Notes: generated by a model not told the origin, from the letters alone. A stretch of DNA of 64,000 nt from an uncultured Acetatifactor sp. (GCA_910584865.1 CAJUCE010000008.1:90515-154514); one strand, 5' to 3'. Counted from the stretch's first letter, positions 1-8,850 are shown. Made by a program: numbers and translations.

Positions 1-156
1 GACCGAAAACGGTTTGTCATTCATTAATTCACCTTTTTTCCTCAGTTTATACTCACTGCTGAAATCCTTTGTGCACAAGACAACATTTTCCCATTGAAAC
101 AAGACATTGCTGTCAGATACAGTAAACATATCCAAATTTAAGGACGACGGGCGCAT
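1..156 (-). CDS. Partial hypothetical protein running off the left edge
   Basis: The minus strand is open from about position 300 down to base 1. The ATG at 156-154 opens a 52-codon frame that leaves the window in phase. A second in-frame ATG at 24-22 is preceded by AAGGTG at a good distance and may be the true start. A promoter-like pair at 202-230 points the same way. The peptide (for example FQWENVVLC, EYKLRKKG) looks protein-like, but I do not recognise a family. The start and even the reality of the gene are uncertain because only this edge is visible. Confidence 0.35.
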   Translation of the reverse strand, partial: MRPSSLNLDMFTVSDSNVLFQWENVVLCTKDFSSEYKLRKKGELMNDKPFSV

Positions 157-201
157 CTCGATGTCCGGCTCCAGGCATGGATTCCATCCGCAGGCTTTAC
201 C

Positions 202-230
202 AGTATACACCGTTTGCCCCAAAAGGACAA
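202..230 (-). promoter_or_regulatory. Sigma-A-type promoter for the left-edge gene
   Basis: Read on the minus strand, TTGTCC (230-225) is followed after 17 bases by TATACT (207-202). The predicted transcript would start near 195 and enter the partial gene at the left edge. It lies just downstream of the Rpn-family gene, so it may separate the two transcription units. Confidence 0.45.
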
Positions 231-271
231 TATTTTTTTCTTCCTTTTTAGAAAACCCTTTTAGAAAACTT

Positions 272-1240
272 TCAGACAATACCGTACTCCCGGTACAGCC
301 TGTTCCTCTCCCCCTCATCCGCCGCGGCAAGGCAGGCATCCTCCGTCCGGCCGTCTGCCAGGAGCTTCTGCATTAATGCACCCAATCGTGTCTCTCCCTG
401 CTTTACTCCCTGTTTCATCCCCTTTTTCTCGGCATTCTTCTTAATATCATTCAACGCTTTACACACGTCTGCTTCCTCCTCTCCTGTCTCCTGGTTTAAC
501 GTATATTCCAGACAGCCCGTGATATCTTTTATACCCGTACAGACATCGATAACATCCACTGCGGCCCTTGGTATTCTGCTGAAATATTCCCGGTTTTCCC
601 AAATATACCTCTCATACCGCTTCCTGGATCCGGTTCGATGCATAATACCCAGAACATATTTCAGATCCGAGTCCATCTTCTCCAAAGCCTCCTCCGGGAT
701 GCGGCGCATATGAATCAAATGTACCCTGTGGTCTTCAAATAAATCCTTCAGCTCCACCGGCAGGGAGTCCGTATCTGTCATATCCCCCAACGACAGAGGA
801 CGCTCCCACCTTTTTCTCCCCCAATACAAAGTGAGATTCAAAACCGGCAACAGCCTGTCCTCTTTCCGGTACGCATACTTGAAATCATCCTCTTCTCCAT
901 ACCTTTCTCCCGCTGCCCGGTTCCTCTCCTGTATCTCCTCAATCTCCATCCCGTACACGAGGCTGTCCAGCTCCATCAGCCGCCACGGAAAAGTCAGATT
1001 CACCGTCTCCTGATTTTCCAGTCCCAGATAGAAGCTGCTTTTGCAGGTCCGAACCCGTCTCATGCAGTCCCGCTGCCGATAGGACAGCTTTCCCTTTGAA
1101 TTCCGGAGGGTATAGAAGCCGTCGCCCGGCTCAAATGCCCAGCTCTCCGGCAGCTTTTGCCCCATGTAGTATTCCAGCACTGACCGGATCCGGTCAGTTT
1201 TCCTCATATACACATTCAATGCGTTGTTCGGTTCCCCCAT
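272..1240 (-). CDS. Rpn-family nuclease/transposase-like protein
   Basis: I place this 322-residue protein in the Rpn family (PD-(D/E)XK nuclease fold, PDDEXK_2-like), which is multicopy in Lachnospiraceae. Known members promote RecA-independent recombination or cleave DNA in vitro; the role here is not established. The segment GLENQETVNL resembles the E-x-Q part of the family's active-site region. The C-terminus has a short charged repeat (KKGMKQGVKQGE) before a helical tail ending EYGIV, a feature shared with the copies near 27.8 kb and 63.8 kb. I chose the ATG at 1240, giving MGEPNNALNVY, because AAAGG lies about 7 bases upstream; a longer start at 1300 is possible. It stands alone, with unrelated small enzymes upstream. 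Confidence 0.75.
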   Translation of the reverse strand: MGEPNNALNVYMRKTDRIRSVLEYYMGQKLPESWAFEPGDGFYTLRNSKGKLSYRQRDCMRRVRTCKSSFYLGLENQETVNLTFPWRLMELDSLVYGMEIEEIQERNRAAGERYGEEDDFKYAYRKEDRLLPVLNLTLYWGRKRWERPLSLGDMTDTDSLPVELKDLFEDHRVHLIHMRRIPEEALEKMDSDLKYVLGIMHRTGSRKRYERYIWENREYFSRIPRAAVDVIDVCTGIKDITGCLEYTLNQETGEEEADVCKALNDIKKNAEKKGMKQGVKQGETRLGALMQKLLADGRTEDACLAAADEGERNRLYREYGIV

Positions 1241-1464
1241 TGTCCCGCCTTTCCGCAGGACAAGGAACGAACGCCCCAGACAGTATAAGCCGCCCTTCAT
1301 CCCTGCCCTGCTCCTGTATTTTATATGATTTCAAGCAGGCAAGTTCTGAAATAGTAGAATGTCAGATGCCAAGTCACCCGGTCCTACAGACCTGGAATAG
1401 AATCTCCTGCTTCACGATACTGGAATTACTATAACATACTTTCGCGGAAATAACAACCGGAATT

Positions 1465-2022
1465 TCAGGCTATGCCCCTCCATGCAGGGCCTGACACCCT
1501 GGTTGGTTTCTGTTCACGGCCTGGCTGTTCGCAGCAAATGTTAATGGCCTCCCGCACAAGCTGCCAGGCTATGCTGCCCTCCCGGAGCTTGTCAAGAGCA
1601 TCCTCGTACCTTACCCAGACAGCGGAATCCACCTCCCCGGACAGCCGAAAATCCGCCTTTTTCACCGTGGCCCTGTAACCCAGCATGAGCATTCCCTTTT
1701 TCTCGTAAGGATAGCTTTTTATGTACTCCAGCCTCACCACATCCTGGCCGATTTCTTCCTGAATCTCCCTGACGGCAGCCTCCTCTGCGGATTCCCCAGG
1801 CTTCATAATGCCAGCTACGCAGACATGATTTGTGGTTGAAACGTAGCCCTGCCTGATCAGGGCCACTTCCCGGTACTCATTCACCACCGCGCAGATGACG
1901 GATGTGGTGAACATGTCCCACAGGGGAACGCTGCACTGTTCGCAGAAGGGAATCATCCCTTCGTCACCGATTTCTTTCTGAATGAGTTTACTCCCGCAAT
2001 GAGGGCAGTATGTAAAATGCAT
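1465..2022 (-). CDS. Nudix hydrolase with N-terminal zinc ribbon (NudC-like)
   Basis: This 185-residue protein has a zinc ribbon at its N-terminus (CPHCG and CEQC, about residues 6-31), followed by a Nudix fold whose box reads GESAEEAAVREIQEEIG at about residues 80-96. The architecture matches the C-terminal two-thirds of NADH pyrophosphatase (NudC), which hydrolyses NAD(H) and decaps NAD-RNA, but the N-terminal domain of full NudC (about 260 residues) is absent. Substrate is therefore uncertain. The start at 2022 is fixed by AGGAGG 8 bases upstream; the longer frame to 2130 overlaps the preceding GH105 gene. The short gap to that gene suggests one transcript. Confidence 0.8.
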   Translation of the reverse strand: MHFTYCPHCGSKLIQKEIGDEGMIPFCEQCSVPLWDMFTTSVICAVVNEYREVALIRQGYVSTTNHVCVAGIMKPGESAEEAAVREIQEEIGQDVVRLEYIKSYPYEKKGMLMLGYRATVKKADFRLSGEVDSAVWVRYEDALDKLREGSIAWQLVREAINICCEQPGREQKPTRVSGPAWRGIA

Positions 2023-2038
2023 TGAGACATCCTCCTGT

Positions 2039-3235
2039 TTACTGTTTACCATACAGCATCTCCGAGTACGCCATAATAAACGGCCCGCTTCCCTTCCCCT
2101 CGTCGGTAAGGTAATACCGGGTATCTTCATAATTATTGGTGCCGTTGGCCGCAGCTTTCAAATAAATATCCCGCAGCCCGCTTTCGTCCAGCTTGTTCTC
2201 CGCAAGCCCCACGAAAGCCCTTATCCCGGCCTCCCTGTAGGACTCGTCCAGCCATCCCTTTCTGACACCTTTTAAAATAATATAACTCATCATTGCCGTT
2301 CCGCTGCTCTCCGGGCGGTTTGTCTCCGTGGCAGGCCTGTCCGCCAGGTTTGCCCAGATGCCGTCCCCATCCTGATATTTCAGCATGCCGTCCACAAACA
2401 GCCTCAGCGCCGCCTTTCTTTTCTCTAAATATTGCTCCGGGAGCACCTCCATGATATCCACCATTGCCATGCCGTACCACCCCATTGCCCTGGCCCAGAA
2501 GAAATTGCACACGTCACCCTTTCCGTTTCCCGCGTGATAATACATCCCGTTGGGAGCAAGCAGCACATCCGCCACCCAGTCCAGGCGCTCCTGCACCAGC
2601 TCCAGCTGCCTTCTGTCGCCGATTCTGGCCGCATGATTGGCCAGGAAGGGCTGCAGCATATAGATGCCGTCCAGCCAGATTTTATACATGGGCGTTTCCC
2701 GCCAGCCATGCCAGTAATTGTGCCCCAGCTCCTGGGGCATATTCTCCAGGCAGGGAGTATGCCCCAGGCTGTTCACATAAGCTTCGTCCGTCAGGTGCCT
2801 GTAGAGGATATCCGTGACTTCCCCGTATACGTCCGCCCCGCCTGAAAACCGCTCAAAAAGCGCCGCCGTCTTATAGCAGTCCGCCCCATGGCAGTCCACA
2901 TAGCCGGAGCGTTCAAAATTCAGCTGCCAGCCGCCGTCCTCCCTCTGCTCCATCAGCCCGTCCAGATAGGCTTTCACATAGTCGTAATAGGCTTTTCCCG
3001 CCTCCGGAGCCGCCTCGTAAATGTCGTACAGCCCCTCCATTACTACGCCATTATAGTAGCTGTAATCATAGAGAAAATCCTTTCTCCCCGGAGCCCGCTT
3101 CTCATTGTCCCATGAGAAAAACAGTTCCGTGCTTTTCAGCACCTTCTCCGGAACATTTTCTTTGGAATTAATGGTCAGTCTGTTGATGTATTCCGCCGCC
3201 TTGTTTACTGCCGCTTCCATCCTTTTTGCTTCCAT
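2039..3235 (-). CDS. Glycoside hydrolase family 105, unsaturated rhamnogalacturonyl/glucuronyl hydrolase
   Basis: A 398-residue protein with the (alpha/alpha)6-barrel signatures of GH105 (YteR/YesR type): YNGVVMEGL near residue 62, the acidic WLDGIYM near 190, WARAMGWYGMAMVD near 250 and ESSGTAMMSYI near 310, and the typical end GSGPFIMAYSEM. These enzymes remove the 4,5-unsaturated uronic acid left by polysaccharide lyases from pectin or other uronate-containing glycans, usually in the cytoplasm; no signal peptide is seen. It is not in a recognisable polysaccharide-utilisation cluster here. AAGGAG lies just before the ATG at 3235. Confidence 0.88.
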   Translation of the reverse strand: MEAKRMEAAVNKAAEYINRLTINSKENVPEKVLKSTELFFSWDNEKRAPGRKDFLYDYSYYNGVVMEGLYDIYEAAPEAGKAYYDYVKAYLDGLMEQREDGGWQLNFERSGYVDCHGADCYKTAALFERFSGGADVYGEVTDILYRHLTDEAYVNSLGHTPCLENMPQELGHNYWHGWRETPMYKIWLDGIYMLQPFLANHAARIGDRRQLELVQERLDWVADVLLAPNGMYYHAGNGKGDVCNFFWARAMGWYGMAMVDIMEVLPEQYLEKRKAALRLFVDGMLKYQDGDGIWANLADRPATETNRPESSGTAMMSYIILKGVRKGWLDESYREAGIRAFVGLAENKLDESGLRDIYLKAAANGTNNYEDTRYYLTDEGKGSGPFIMAYSEMLYGKQ

Positions 3236-3272
3236 TTGTAGCTCTCCTTCCTATGGTTTTCCAGACAGATTC

Positions 3273-3716
3273 TTACCCGCGGAAATCAATATCATACCTT
3301 GTCCCATGGTGGAACAGCATCCCTTCCGTAAGCCGGATGCGCAGGAGGCAGGTATTGGGGTCATCTTCATTGGTGTGCCCGTTGTCATACCACTCTGCGA
3401 AAACCGCCCTCACCCTGGACATGATTTCCTCATTACATTCCGCCTTCACATGCCCCAGGTTTTCCCCGATGCCACGGGCGGTAAACCAATCGCCGCAGAG
3501 GGCAACCGCAGGCTCCTTTTCAATCTGCCTTATTTTATTGGACAGGGCGTAAGTGACGATATAAAATGCGCCGTCCTCATAATAACCGTTTACGGTGCGC
3601 ACACAGGGCTTCCCTTCCTCCACCGTAGCCAGGGCCAGCAGATTATCGCAGCCGAATCTTTCCTCCATGATCTGTGCCGTTTCTTTGGTTAATATTTCTC
3701 CTAAGTCCTGTTTCAT
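3273..3716 (-). CDS. Pyridoxamine 5'-phosphate oxidase-like flavin/heme-binding family protein
   Basis: A 147-residue protein of the split-barrel PNPOx-like superfamily. Such small proteins bind FMN, F420 or heme and act as oxidoreductases or stress proteins; the substrate cannot be told from sequence. The core LLALATVEEGKPCVRTVNG followed by AFYIVTYALSNKIRQIEK is the usual beta-barrel start of the family. The start at 3716 follows AGGAGG by about 7 bases; an upstream in-frame extension to 3797 has no ribosome site and overlaps the next gene. The neighbours are a GH105 gene downstream and a DUF1801 gene upstream, all on the same strand with short gaps. Confidence 0.78.
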   Translation of the reverse strand: MKQDLGEILTKETAQIMEERFGCDNLLALATVEEGKPCVRTVNGYYEDGAFYIVTYALSNKIRQIEKEPAVALCGDWFTARGIGENLGHVKAECNEEIMSRVRAVFAEWYDNGHTNEDDPNTCLLRIRLTEGMLFHHGTRYDIDFRG

Positions 3717-3759
3717 TTGTGCCTCCTGTTTCAGTTTTGGTTCTTTGACCCATATCCGC

Positions 3760-4170
3760 CTACGGATGATTCCCCGTCCTATAGCACCACCCGGCAATCT
3801 CGGAGACCAGTTCCGCCGGGACCGGACTGCTGTAGGGAAGCTGAATCGTCCCCTTACTGGTCTTGTAATCCTTCAGACGTTCGGAAAATTCCCGGACGGC
3901 CTCCGGCCCCGGATACAGGCCCGCATGCTTTTTAAACCCGGCGAACTGGATGATATTATGCCCCTTCCAAAAAGTCGGCATGCTCCATGAGATCCGTTCC
4001 TCCGCCTCCGGCAGCGCACCGCAGATCGCTTTCCTGATTTCCTTCAGATATTCCCGCACCTCTTCCGGCTGTGCCGCAATGTATTCATCCACCGTTTCCG
4101 GCGCTTTTCCGCAGTAATGGCTCTGCTCCTGCCTCTTAAAACTGCGCCCGCACTTCGGACATGTCCACAT
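3760..4170 (-). CDS. DUF1801 (YdhG-like) protein with N-terminal zinc finger
   Basis: This 136-residue protein starts with a small zinc-finger-like motif (CPKCG at residues 4-8, HYCG at 18-21) and continues into a DUF1801/YdhG-like domain (PEEVREYLKEIRKAI, ISWSMPTFWKGHN, FAGFKKHAGLYPG, SKGTIQLPY). DUF1801 domains have the frataxin/YdhG fold; some Bacillus members are called iron chaperones, but the function of this version is not known. GGAGGG precedes the ATG at 4170. It is compact and looks intact. Confidence 0.75.
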   Translation of the reverse strand: MWTCPKCGRSFKRQEQSHYCGKAPETVDEYIAAQPEEVREYLKEIRKAICGALPEAEERISWSMPTFWKGHNIIQFAGFKKHAGLYPGPEAVREFSERLKDYKTSKGTIQLPYSSPVPAELVSEIAGWCYRTGNHP

Positions 4171-4367
4171 TCTCCATCCCTCCTCATTCCCGTACCCTGA
4201 CCGTCACCAGAACCCTGTCCCCGGCGGCTTTTCTGTCCGGAAACGAATATCTCTACTATAAAAATGCGCCCCCGTCACAGCAGATAATGATTTTCCTTTC
4301 AGTTTATCCACCATGTTATATGCTATAGAAAGCAAGGGCAGCTTCCCATAGCTGAACGCGGCGCCCC

Positions 4368-4817
4368 TCAATGCAAGGTCACGTTCCACTTTCCATCCTC
4401 AATTATATATTGAAATTCCGTTAATTCGTAGCTGTCCATAACCTTTATCAGATCTTCCATATCGTCCGCCAGGGCATAAGAGGAAAGTCTGTCCCTGTGG
4501 GCCCATTCCACGCTGCCCTCCTCGGAAGCGCACAGTTCCCCCTCGAACTGGTCCGCCCGGAACAGGAATATGATGTACCTCCCGCCCTCTATGGGGAACT
4601 GCTTGACACCGCAGAGCCTGGGGTTTCGAATGGTCAGTCCCGTCTCTTCCTTCATTTCCCGAATAACTGACTCCACGATGGATTCCCCCGGCTCCACATG
4701 CCCGCCGGGAAAGACATAGCCGGGCCAGTCCCTTTTGGTCCGGTTCTGCAGCAGAATCTCATTTCCCCTGCATATCATGCATAGTGCAGTCAGCTCCACT
4801 CTTTCCGTTCTGTCCAT
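4368..4817 (-). CDS. Nudix hydrolase (MutT/8-oxo-dGTP diphosphatase type)
   Basis: A 149-residue single-domain Nudix protein. The complete Nudix box GHVEPGESIVESVIREMKEE sits at about residues 38-57. MutT-like members hydrolyse oxidised or damaged nucleoside triphosphates, but this subfamily contains other nucleotide hydrolases, so the substrate is open. The start at 4817 (MDRTERVELTAL) is preceded by AAGGAG at 5 bases and preferred over the in-frame ATG at 4853. A second Nudix gene of a different subfamily lies 2.3 kb away at 1465-2022. Confidence 0.82.
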   Translation of the reverse strand: MDRTERVELTALCMICRGNEILLQNRTKRDWPGYVFPGGHVEPGESIVESVIREMKEETGLTIRNPRLCGVKQFPIEGGRYIIFLFRADQFEGELCASEEGSVEWAHRDRLSSYALADDMEDLIKVMDSYELTEFQYIIEDGKWNVTLH

Positions 4818-4887
4818 GTTTCTCCTTCCGTAACTGCCCTGTTTATCTCCCAATTTGTTTATTTGTCCCTTTCCAGAAAAATGTTGG

Positions 4888-5235
4888 CTAGCCCTCCTCC
4901 ACCTTCACGATGTAACACTCATCCTGGCAGCAGCGGCCTGCATTTTTTACCAGTAACGGAAACTCATCATATTCCTTCATACCATTTGCCTTCAGAATCT
5001 GCCCGATATTCTACCGCTCCGGCGGGGTAACTCTCTGGCACACCCACCGGCAGCTCCATTCCTTTCCAATCCTGTACTGGTTCTTTTGAATAAAATCCGA
5101 CAGGATGCATGGCGCCTCATAGCTTTTTACGGTTTCCGGAATTTCAATCTCTTATTCCCGGCGCTCCTCGTCATAGTACAGGTATCCCACAGTCTTTCCA
5201 TTATAATAGGCATTTTTAATTGCAAATTTCAACAT
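4888..5235 (-). pseudogene. Decayed small conserved gene with two in-frame stops
   Basis: Reading from ATG 5235 gives a 115-residue frame (MLKFAIKNAYYNGKTVGYLY...) that is continuous in sense but broken by TAA at codon 28 and TAG at codon 75, and ends normally with TAG at 4890-4888. Both sides of each stop stay protein-like (EIEIPETVKSYE, then NIGQILKANGMKEYDE), so these are point nonsense mutations in a real gene. I recall related small proteins in Lachnospiraceae lying beside HipA-like genes, but no function is known to me. The start overlaps the 3' end of the HipA-like remnant by about 20 bases, as in a bicistronic unit. Confidence 0.7.
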
Positions 5236-5703
5236 ACCGCTCCCACCTCGCCCAAAGCATCTCCCATATTTTCTTCAAATGCACTTCCGGCAGGACTTCC
5301 CCAAGCCCTCTCAGCAGCATTTCTTCATACTCTGCTTTCAAAGCCCCTGAAAAAAGCTTTCTTCCCCCGGGAATCAGGCCCAGGTTATATTCCAGTGACT
5401 TCGACCCGATAAAATCGTTGACTGCCCTGTCTTCCAACACTTCAAATTCCGCACACTTTCCAGATTATCATAGCATGAAAGCAAGAAAGATAATCCATAA
5501 TCAAACAACGGCGCAGGACGGGGGACTTCGTTTTCATCCAGAAGTATCTCTATATTAGCCCCATGTGCCTTCAAAAAACAGCCGGGAGTCCCTACTGACA
5601 GCTTTTTATCTGTCCAGTCCAGATACCGTAAATCCTGGAGTTCTGTTATAAAATCTTCCACTGCCACACCTACTGAAACCAGGGAAAGTATTTTCCCTGT
5701 CAA
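5216..5703 (-). pseudogene. Remnant of a HipA-like kinase-fold protein, truncated and frameshifted
   Basis: Two overlapping minus-strand frames join into one protein. The first (from 5703) contains HGANIEILLDENEVPRPAPL and FDYGLSFLLSCYDN, which resemble the Asn-containing catalytic loop and the DxG-like motif of HipA-type kinases. One base shift near 5440 then leads to VLEDRAVNDFIGSKSLEYNL and the C-terminus MLWARWERYVEICN. The N-terminal two-thirds of a HipA-like protein (usually 300-400 residues) is missing. It lies directly downstream of argC and overlaps the next broken gene, so the whole bicistron appears dead. The HipA assignment is by motif memory and is moderate. Confidence 0.55.
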
Positions 5704-5816
5704 AACAACCGCTTCGACTGCAAAGCAGCCTAATAAGCTGCCTGGAATTGTTCGTGCAAAATGTACACGAAACCACCTTGCGGAGGCACCGAATGGACAG
5801 CAGCTTTCCCCGCACT

Positions 5817-6875
5817 CTACGGGAAGCAGGGCACCAGCTCCAGCCCCTCATCCTCCGGGAGCCCGAACAGCAGGTTCATATTCTGCACAGCCTGCCCGGC
5901 GGCGCCCTTCACCAGATTGTCCAGCGCACCCATCATGATGACGCGGCCTGTCCTCTCATCGATCACAAAGTTAATATCCACATAATTTGAGCCCTCCACC
6001 CACTTGGTCTCGGGGCAGATTCCCTTATCCAGAACCCGCACAAATTTCTCATCTGCGTAATATTTATCATATACGGCGCGGATTTCCTCCCACGACGGCA
6101 GCGTGCCGCCTGGCTTGCTCCTAAGCTTTGCATACTCCGTCACCAGAATCCCCCGGTTCATGGGCACAAGGTGGGGTGTAAAATTGATCATGACTTCACA
6201 GTTTCCCGCATAGGAAAGCTGCTCCTCGATCTCCGGGGTGTGCCGATGGGATGCCACGCCGTAAGCCTTGATGTTCTCATTGACCTCGCAGAACAGGTTG
6301 GGCACCTTCGCTCCCCGTCCCGCACCGGAAGTTCCGGATTTGGCGTCAACGATCAGGGTGTCAACGTCGATGAGCCCATCTTTCACCAGAGGGTATGCCG
6401 TTAAAATAGAACAGGTGGTATAGCAGCCCGGATTTGCCACCAGTCTGGTCTGCGCCGTAATCTGACCCCGGTTCACCTCGCACAGGCCGTACACTGCCTC
6501 AGGAATGAACTGGGGGGATTTGTGTTCAATTCCATACCATTTTTCATAAACATTCACATCTTTTATACGGTAATCCGCTGACAAGTCCACGATTTTTACT
6601 TTAGACAGAATCTCCTCCGTCAGAAGACCCGCCAGAAACCCCTGGGGGGTTGCCGTGAAAATCACGTCCACCTGCTCCGCCAGTTCCGCCAGATTGTCGT
6701 CCTTACATACATCCTCCACGATGCGGAACATGTTCTGATATACCTGATAATATTTTTTATCAATATAGCTGCGGGAGCCGTACCAGATGATTCTAACCTC
6801 CCTGTGGTTTGCCAAAATCCTGACAAGTTCTCCCCCCGCGTAGCCTGTTGCCCCGATAATGCCTGCCTTTATCAT
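5817..6875 (-). CDS. argC: N-acetyl-gamma-glutamyl-phosphate reductase
   Basis: A 352-residue ArgC, third step of arginine biosynthesis: NADPH-dependent reduction of N-acetylglutamyl phosphate to the semialdehyde. The Rossmann motif GATGYAG is at residues 8-14, the catalytic cysteine is C151 in ANPGCYTT, and SHRHTPEI near 215 holds the conserved histidine. Length is normal for the family. Other arg genes do not follow; downstream is the decayed HipA-like locus, so argC is monocistronic here, and argG is 8 kb away on the other strand. A good promoter and a candidate ARG box lie 160-240 bases upstream. Confidence 0.95.
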   Translation of the reverse strand: MIKAGIIGATGYAGGELVRILANHREVRIIWYGSRSYIDKKYYQVYQNMFRIVEDVCKDDNLAELAEQVDVIFTATPQGFLAGLLTEEILSKVKIVDLSADYRIKDVNVYEKWYGIEHKSPQFIPEAVYGLCEVNRGQITAQTRLVANPGCYTTCSILTAYPLVKDGLIDVDTLIVDAKSGTSGAGRGAKVPNLFCEVNENIKAYGVASHRHTPEIEEQLSYAGNCEVMINFTPHLVPMNRGILVTEYAKLRSKPGGTLPSWEEIRAVYDKYYADEKFVRVLDKGICPETKWVEGSNYVDINFVIDERTGRVIMMGALDNLVKGAAGQAVQNMNLLFGLPEDEGLELVPCFP

Positions 6876-7035
6876 CTCTTCTCCTCATTTCCGTCCCCGC
6901 CGGCCCAAGCGTCTCATTCCTCTTATCAGTTGTGAATAGCAGTGCCGGGAGACTTTTTGTCAGCAAATCCATACCCTGCATTTACTGATAAGAAACCGTT
7001 ACGGCTATCGGCCCCGCTGGATTTGCATATTCGTT

Positions 7036-7063
7036 AGTATAACATATTTCGAATGAATGTCTA
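7036..7063 (-). promoter_or_regulatory. argC promoter
   Basis: On the minus strand TAGACA (7063-7058), 16 bases, then TATACT (7041-7036). This predicts a transcript start near 7029 and a leader of about 150 bases before argC. The 381-base gap between argC and the cardiolipin synthase gene holds this promoter, the ARG-like box just upstream, and nothing else that I can see. Confidence 0.6.
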
Positions 7064-7089
7064 CTGTTTTTTATATTTTCGCCCATATT

Positions 7090-7117
7090 TTGCATACATT
7101 ATGCATATTTATTCATT
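7090..7117 (-). promoter_or_regulatory. Candidate ARG box (arginine repressor operator)
   Basis: Positions 7102-7115 read TGCATATTTATTCA, one mismatch from the ArgR/AhrC half-site consensus TGAATNNNNATTCA, and an adjacent imperfect copy (TGCATACATTATGCA) precedes it. The pair lies 27-60 bases upstream of the argC -35 box. The match is short in AT-rich DNA, so this is a candidate only. Confidence 0.4.
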
Positions 7118-7257
7118 CCTGCATTTTCTTTCTATAGCCGCATATCGTTATAAACCACAACCGGAAATACCGGATTCGCTCCCCCATTCCATTCCCCCAT
7201 ATAAGCCAGGAAGCCTTCAGGAAGGCGATCGTTTCCATGTCCGGACGCTCCATCCCC

Positions 7258-8850
7258 TCACAAAAGCGGGGAAGCCACCTTCATCAGCACCCCTGTCAGT
7301 TTTACCATCCACTTCTCCTTTTTCACAGTCTCCGGCGTCACATGACGGCACTTTGACAGCATAGATTGAAAATCGGACTTAATATCGGAAATACAGTCCG
7401 TACCATACATATAGGTGGCACATTCAAAGTGATGGTACAGGCTGCGGTAATCCAGATTGATGGTTCCCACCACAGCTTCTCTGTCGTCGCTGACAAAAAC
7501 CTTGGCATGAACAAAACCCGGCGTGTATTCATAGATTCTGATACCGGATTCCAGCAGGGATTTATAATGGGTCTTTGCCAGTGCATAGGGAATCTTCTTG
7601 TCCGGAATCCCCGGCAAAATCACTGCCACATCCACCCCCCGCTCCGCAGCATATTTCAAAGCAGTCTCCATCTCCCCATCCAGAATCAGATAGGGTGTCA
7701 TGATGTACACATACCGAAGCGCCCGGTTGAGGATATCCATGTAAACCCGCTCTCCCAGCTTGTCATTATCCAGCGGCCAGTCCCCGTAAGGCACAACATA
7801 GCCTCCCGCCTTCTCTGCAGCGTTGCCCTTAGAAACCGTTGCCGGAAATATGAACTTTTTCGGAAATTCCAATGTTTTTTCATCGATATTCCACATCTGC
7901 AGGAACATCAGCGTAAAGCTCTTCACCGCCTCTCCCTTCAGCATAACGGCCGTATCCTTCCAATGTCCGAAACGCTGAACCCTGTTGATATATTCATCCG
8001 CCAGATTGACGCCTCCGTTGAAGGCAGTGTATCCGTCGATCACCAGAATCTTGCGGTGGTCCCGGTAATTATAATGGGTGGAAATAAAGGGAGACACCGG
8101 GGCAAAAACCTTGCATTTGATCCCCAGTTCCCGCAGCAGCTTCAGATATTTATGGGGAAGAAGCACAAACTCACAGGTGCCGTCATACATCAGACGTACA
8201 TCCACGCCCTCCTTTGCCTTGCGGGCCAGAATTTCCAACACCTCCCCCCACATCAATCCTTCGTCAATGATAAAATATTCCAGAAAAATGAAATGCTCCG
8301 CCTGCTCCAGCTGCCGCAGCATTTCGGCAAACTTGTCCTCTCCCAGCGGAAAATAGGTCACCTCTGTCCTGTCATATACCGGATGGCATCCGCTCCTCTG
8401 AATATATTGTACCAGCGCTGCCGCACCGGGGTTCTCTTCCTCCAAAGCCTGCCGGACCGGTTCCGACTGCGGAATGGTATCCTTTGTCATCCCGATGATC
8501 TGGCTGAAGCGGGCCTTCAGAGCCCGATGCCCGATATCCATCTGGGTATACAGATACAGCAATGCCCCGAACACAGGCGCCAGCATGACAATCACCAGCC
8601 ATGTAATCTTCGCGGTGGGATCGATGCGGCTGTTGAGCAGGTACAACACCATTGCAACCGTAAGCAGCAGCATTCCTGCATAAATGTGAGGACGCAGCTC
8701 CTTGAACCAGTAATAGACCCCCACCAGAAAAGCGCCCTGCAATAACAACAGCAGAATAAAGAGTCCCATGCGGCTGAATACAGCGTGTATCATTCCCTTC
8801 TGGCCCTTTTTCAGCAGCCGTATTCCCATATTTTCATTTCTTTCGCTCAT
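7258..8850 (-). CDS. cls: Cardiolipin synthase, phospholipase D family
   Basis: A 530-residue membrane protein. Two N-terminal hydrophobic segments (about residues 24-48 and 53-70, then a third near 80-98) are followed by two PLD domains carrying HKD motifs: HRKILVIDG near residue 268 and HAKVFVSDD near 448. It joins two phosphatidylglycerol molecules to make cardiolipin and glycerol. Length is a little above the usual 480-510. GGAGG stands 11 bases before the ATG at 8850; ATG at codon 8 is an alternative. It is divergent from the GtrII-like gene. Confidence 0.92.
   Translation of the reverse strand: MSERNENMGIRLLKKGQKGMIHAVFSRMGLFILLLLLQGAFLVGVYYWFKELRPHIYAGMLLLTVAMVLYLLNSRIDPTAKITWLVIVMLAPVFGALLYLYTQMDIGHRALKARFSQIIGMTKDTIPQSEPVRQALEEENPGAAALVQYIQRSGCHPVYDRTEVTYFPLGEDKFAEMLRQLEQAEHFIFLEYFIIDEGLMWGEVLEILARKAKEGVDVRLMYDGTCEFVLLPHKYLKLLRELGIKCKVFAPVSPFISTHYNYRDHRKILVIDGYTAFNGGVNLADEYINRVQRFGHWKDTAVMLKGEAVKSFTLMFLQMWNIDEKTLEFPKKFIFPATVSKGNAAEKAGGYVVPYGDWPLDNDKLGERVYMDILNRALRYVYIMTPYLILDGEMETALKYAAERGVDVAVILPGIPDKKIPYALAKTHYKSLLESGIRIYEYTPGFVHAKVFVSDDREAVVGTINLDYRSLYHHFECATYMYGTDCISDIKSDFQSMLSKCRHVTPETVKKEKWMVKLTGVLMKVASPLL

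Noticed and set aside
4204..4389. 61-codon minus-strand frame between the DUF1801 and Nudix genes
   Set aside because: Overlaps the end of the Nudix gene, lacks a ribosome site and shows no protein-like pattern.
5606..5851. 81-codon minus-strand frame between argC and the HipA-like remnant
   Set aside because: Wrong frame relative to both neighbours, Cys/Arg-rich and no ribosome site.
7366..8745. 459-codon plus-strand open frame
   Set aside because: Exactly antisense to cardiolipin synthase, rich in His, Gln and Arg as expected from an antisense frame of a high-GC-third-position gene, and no ribosome site.
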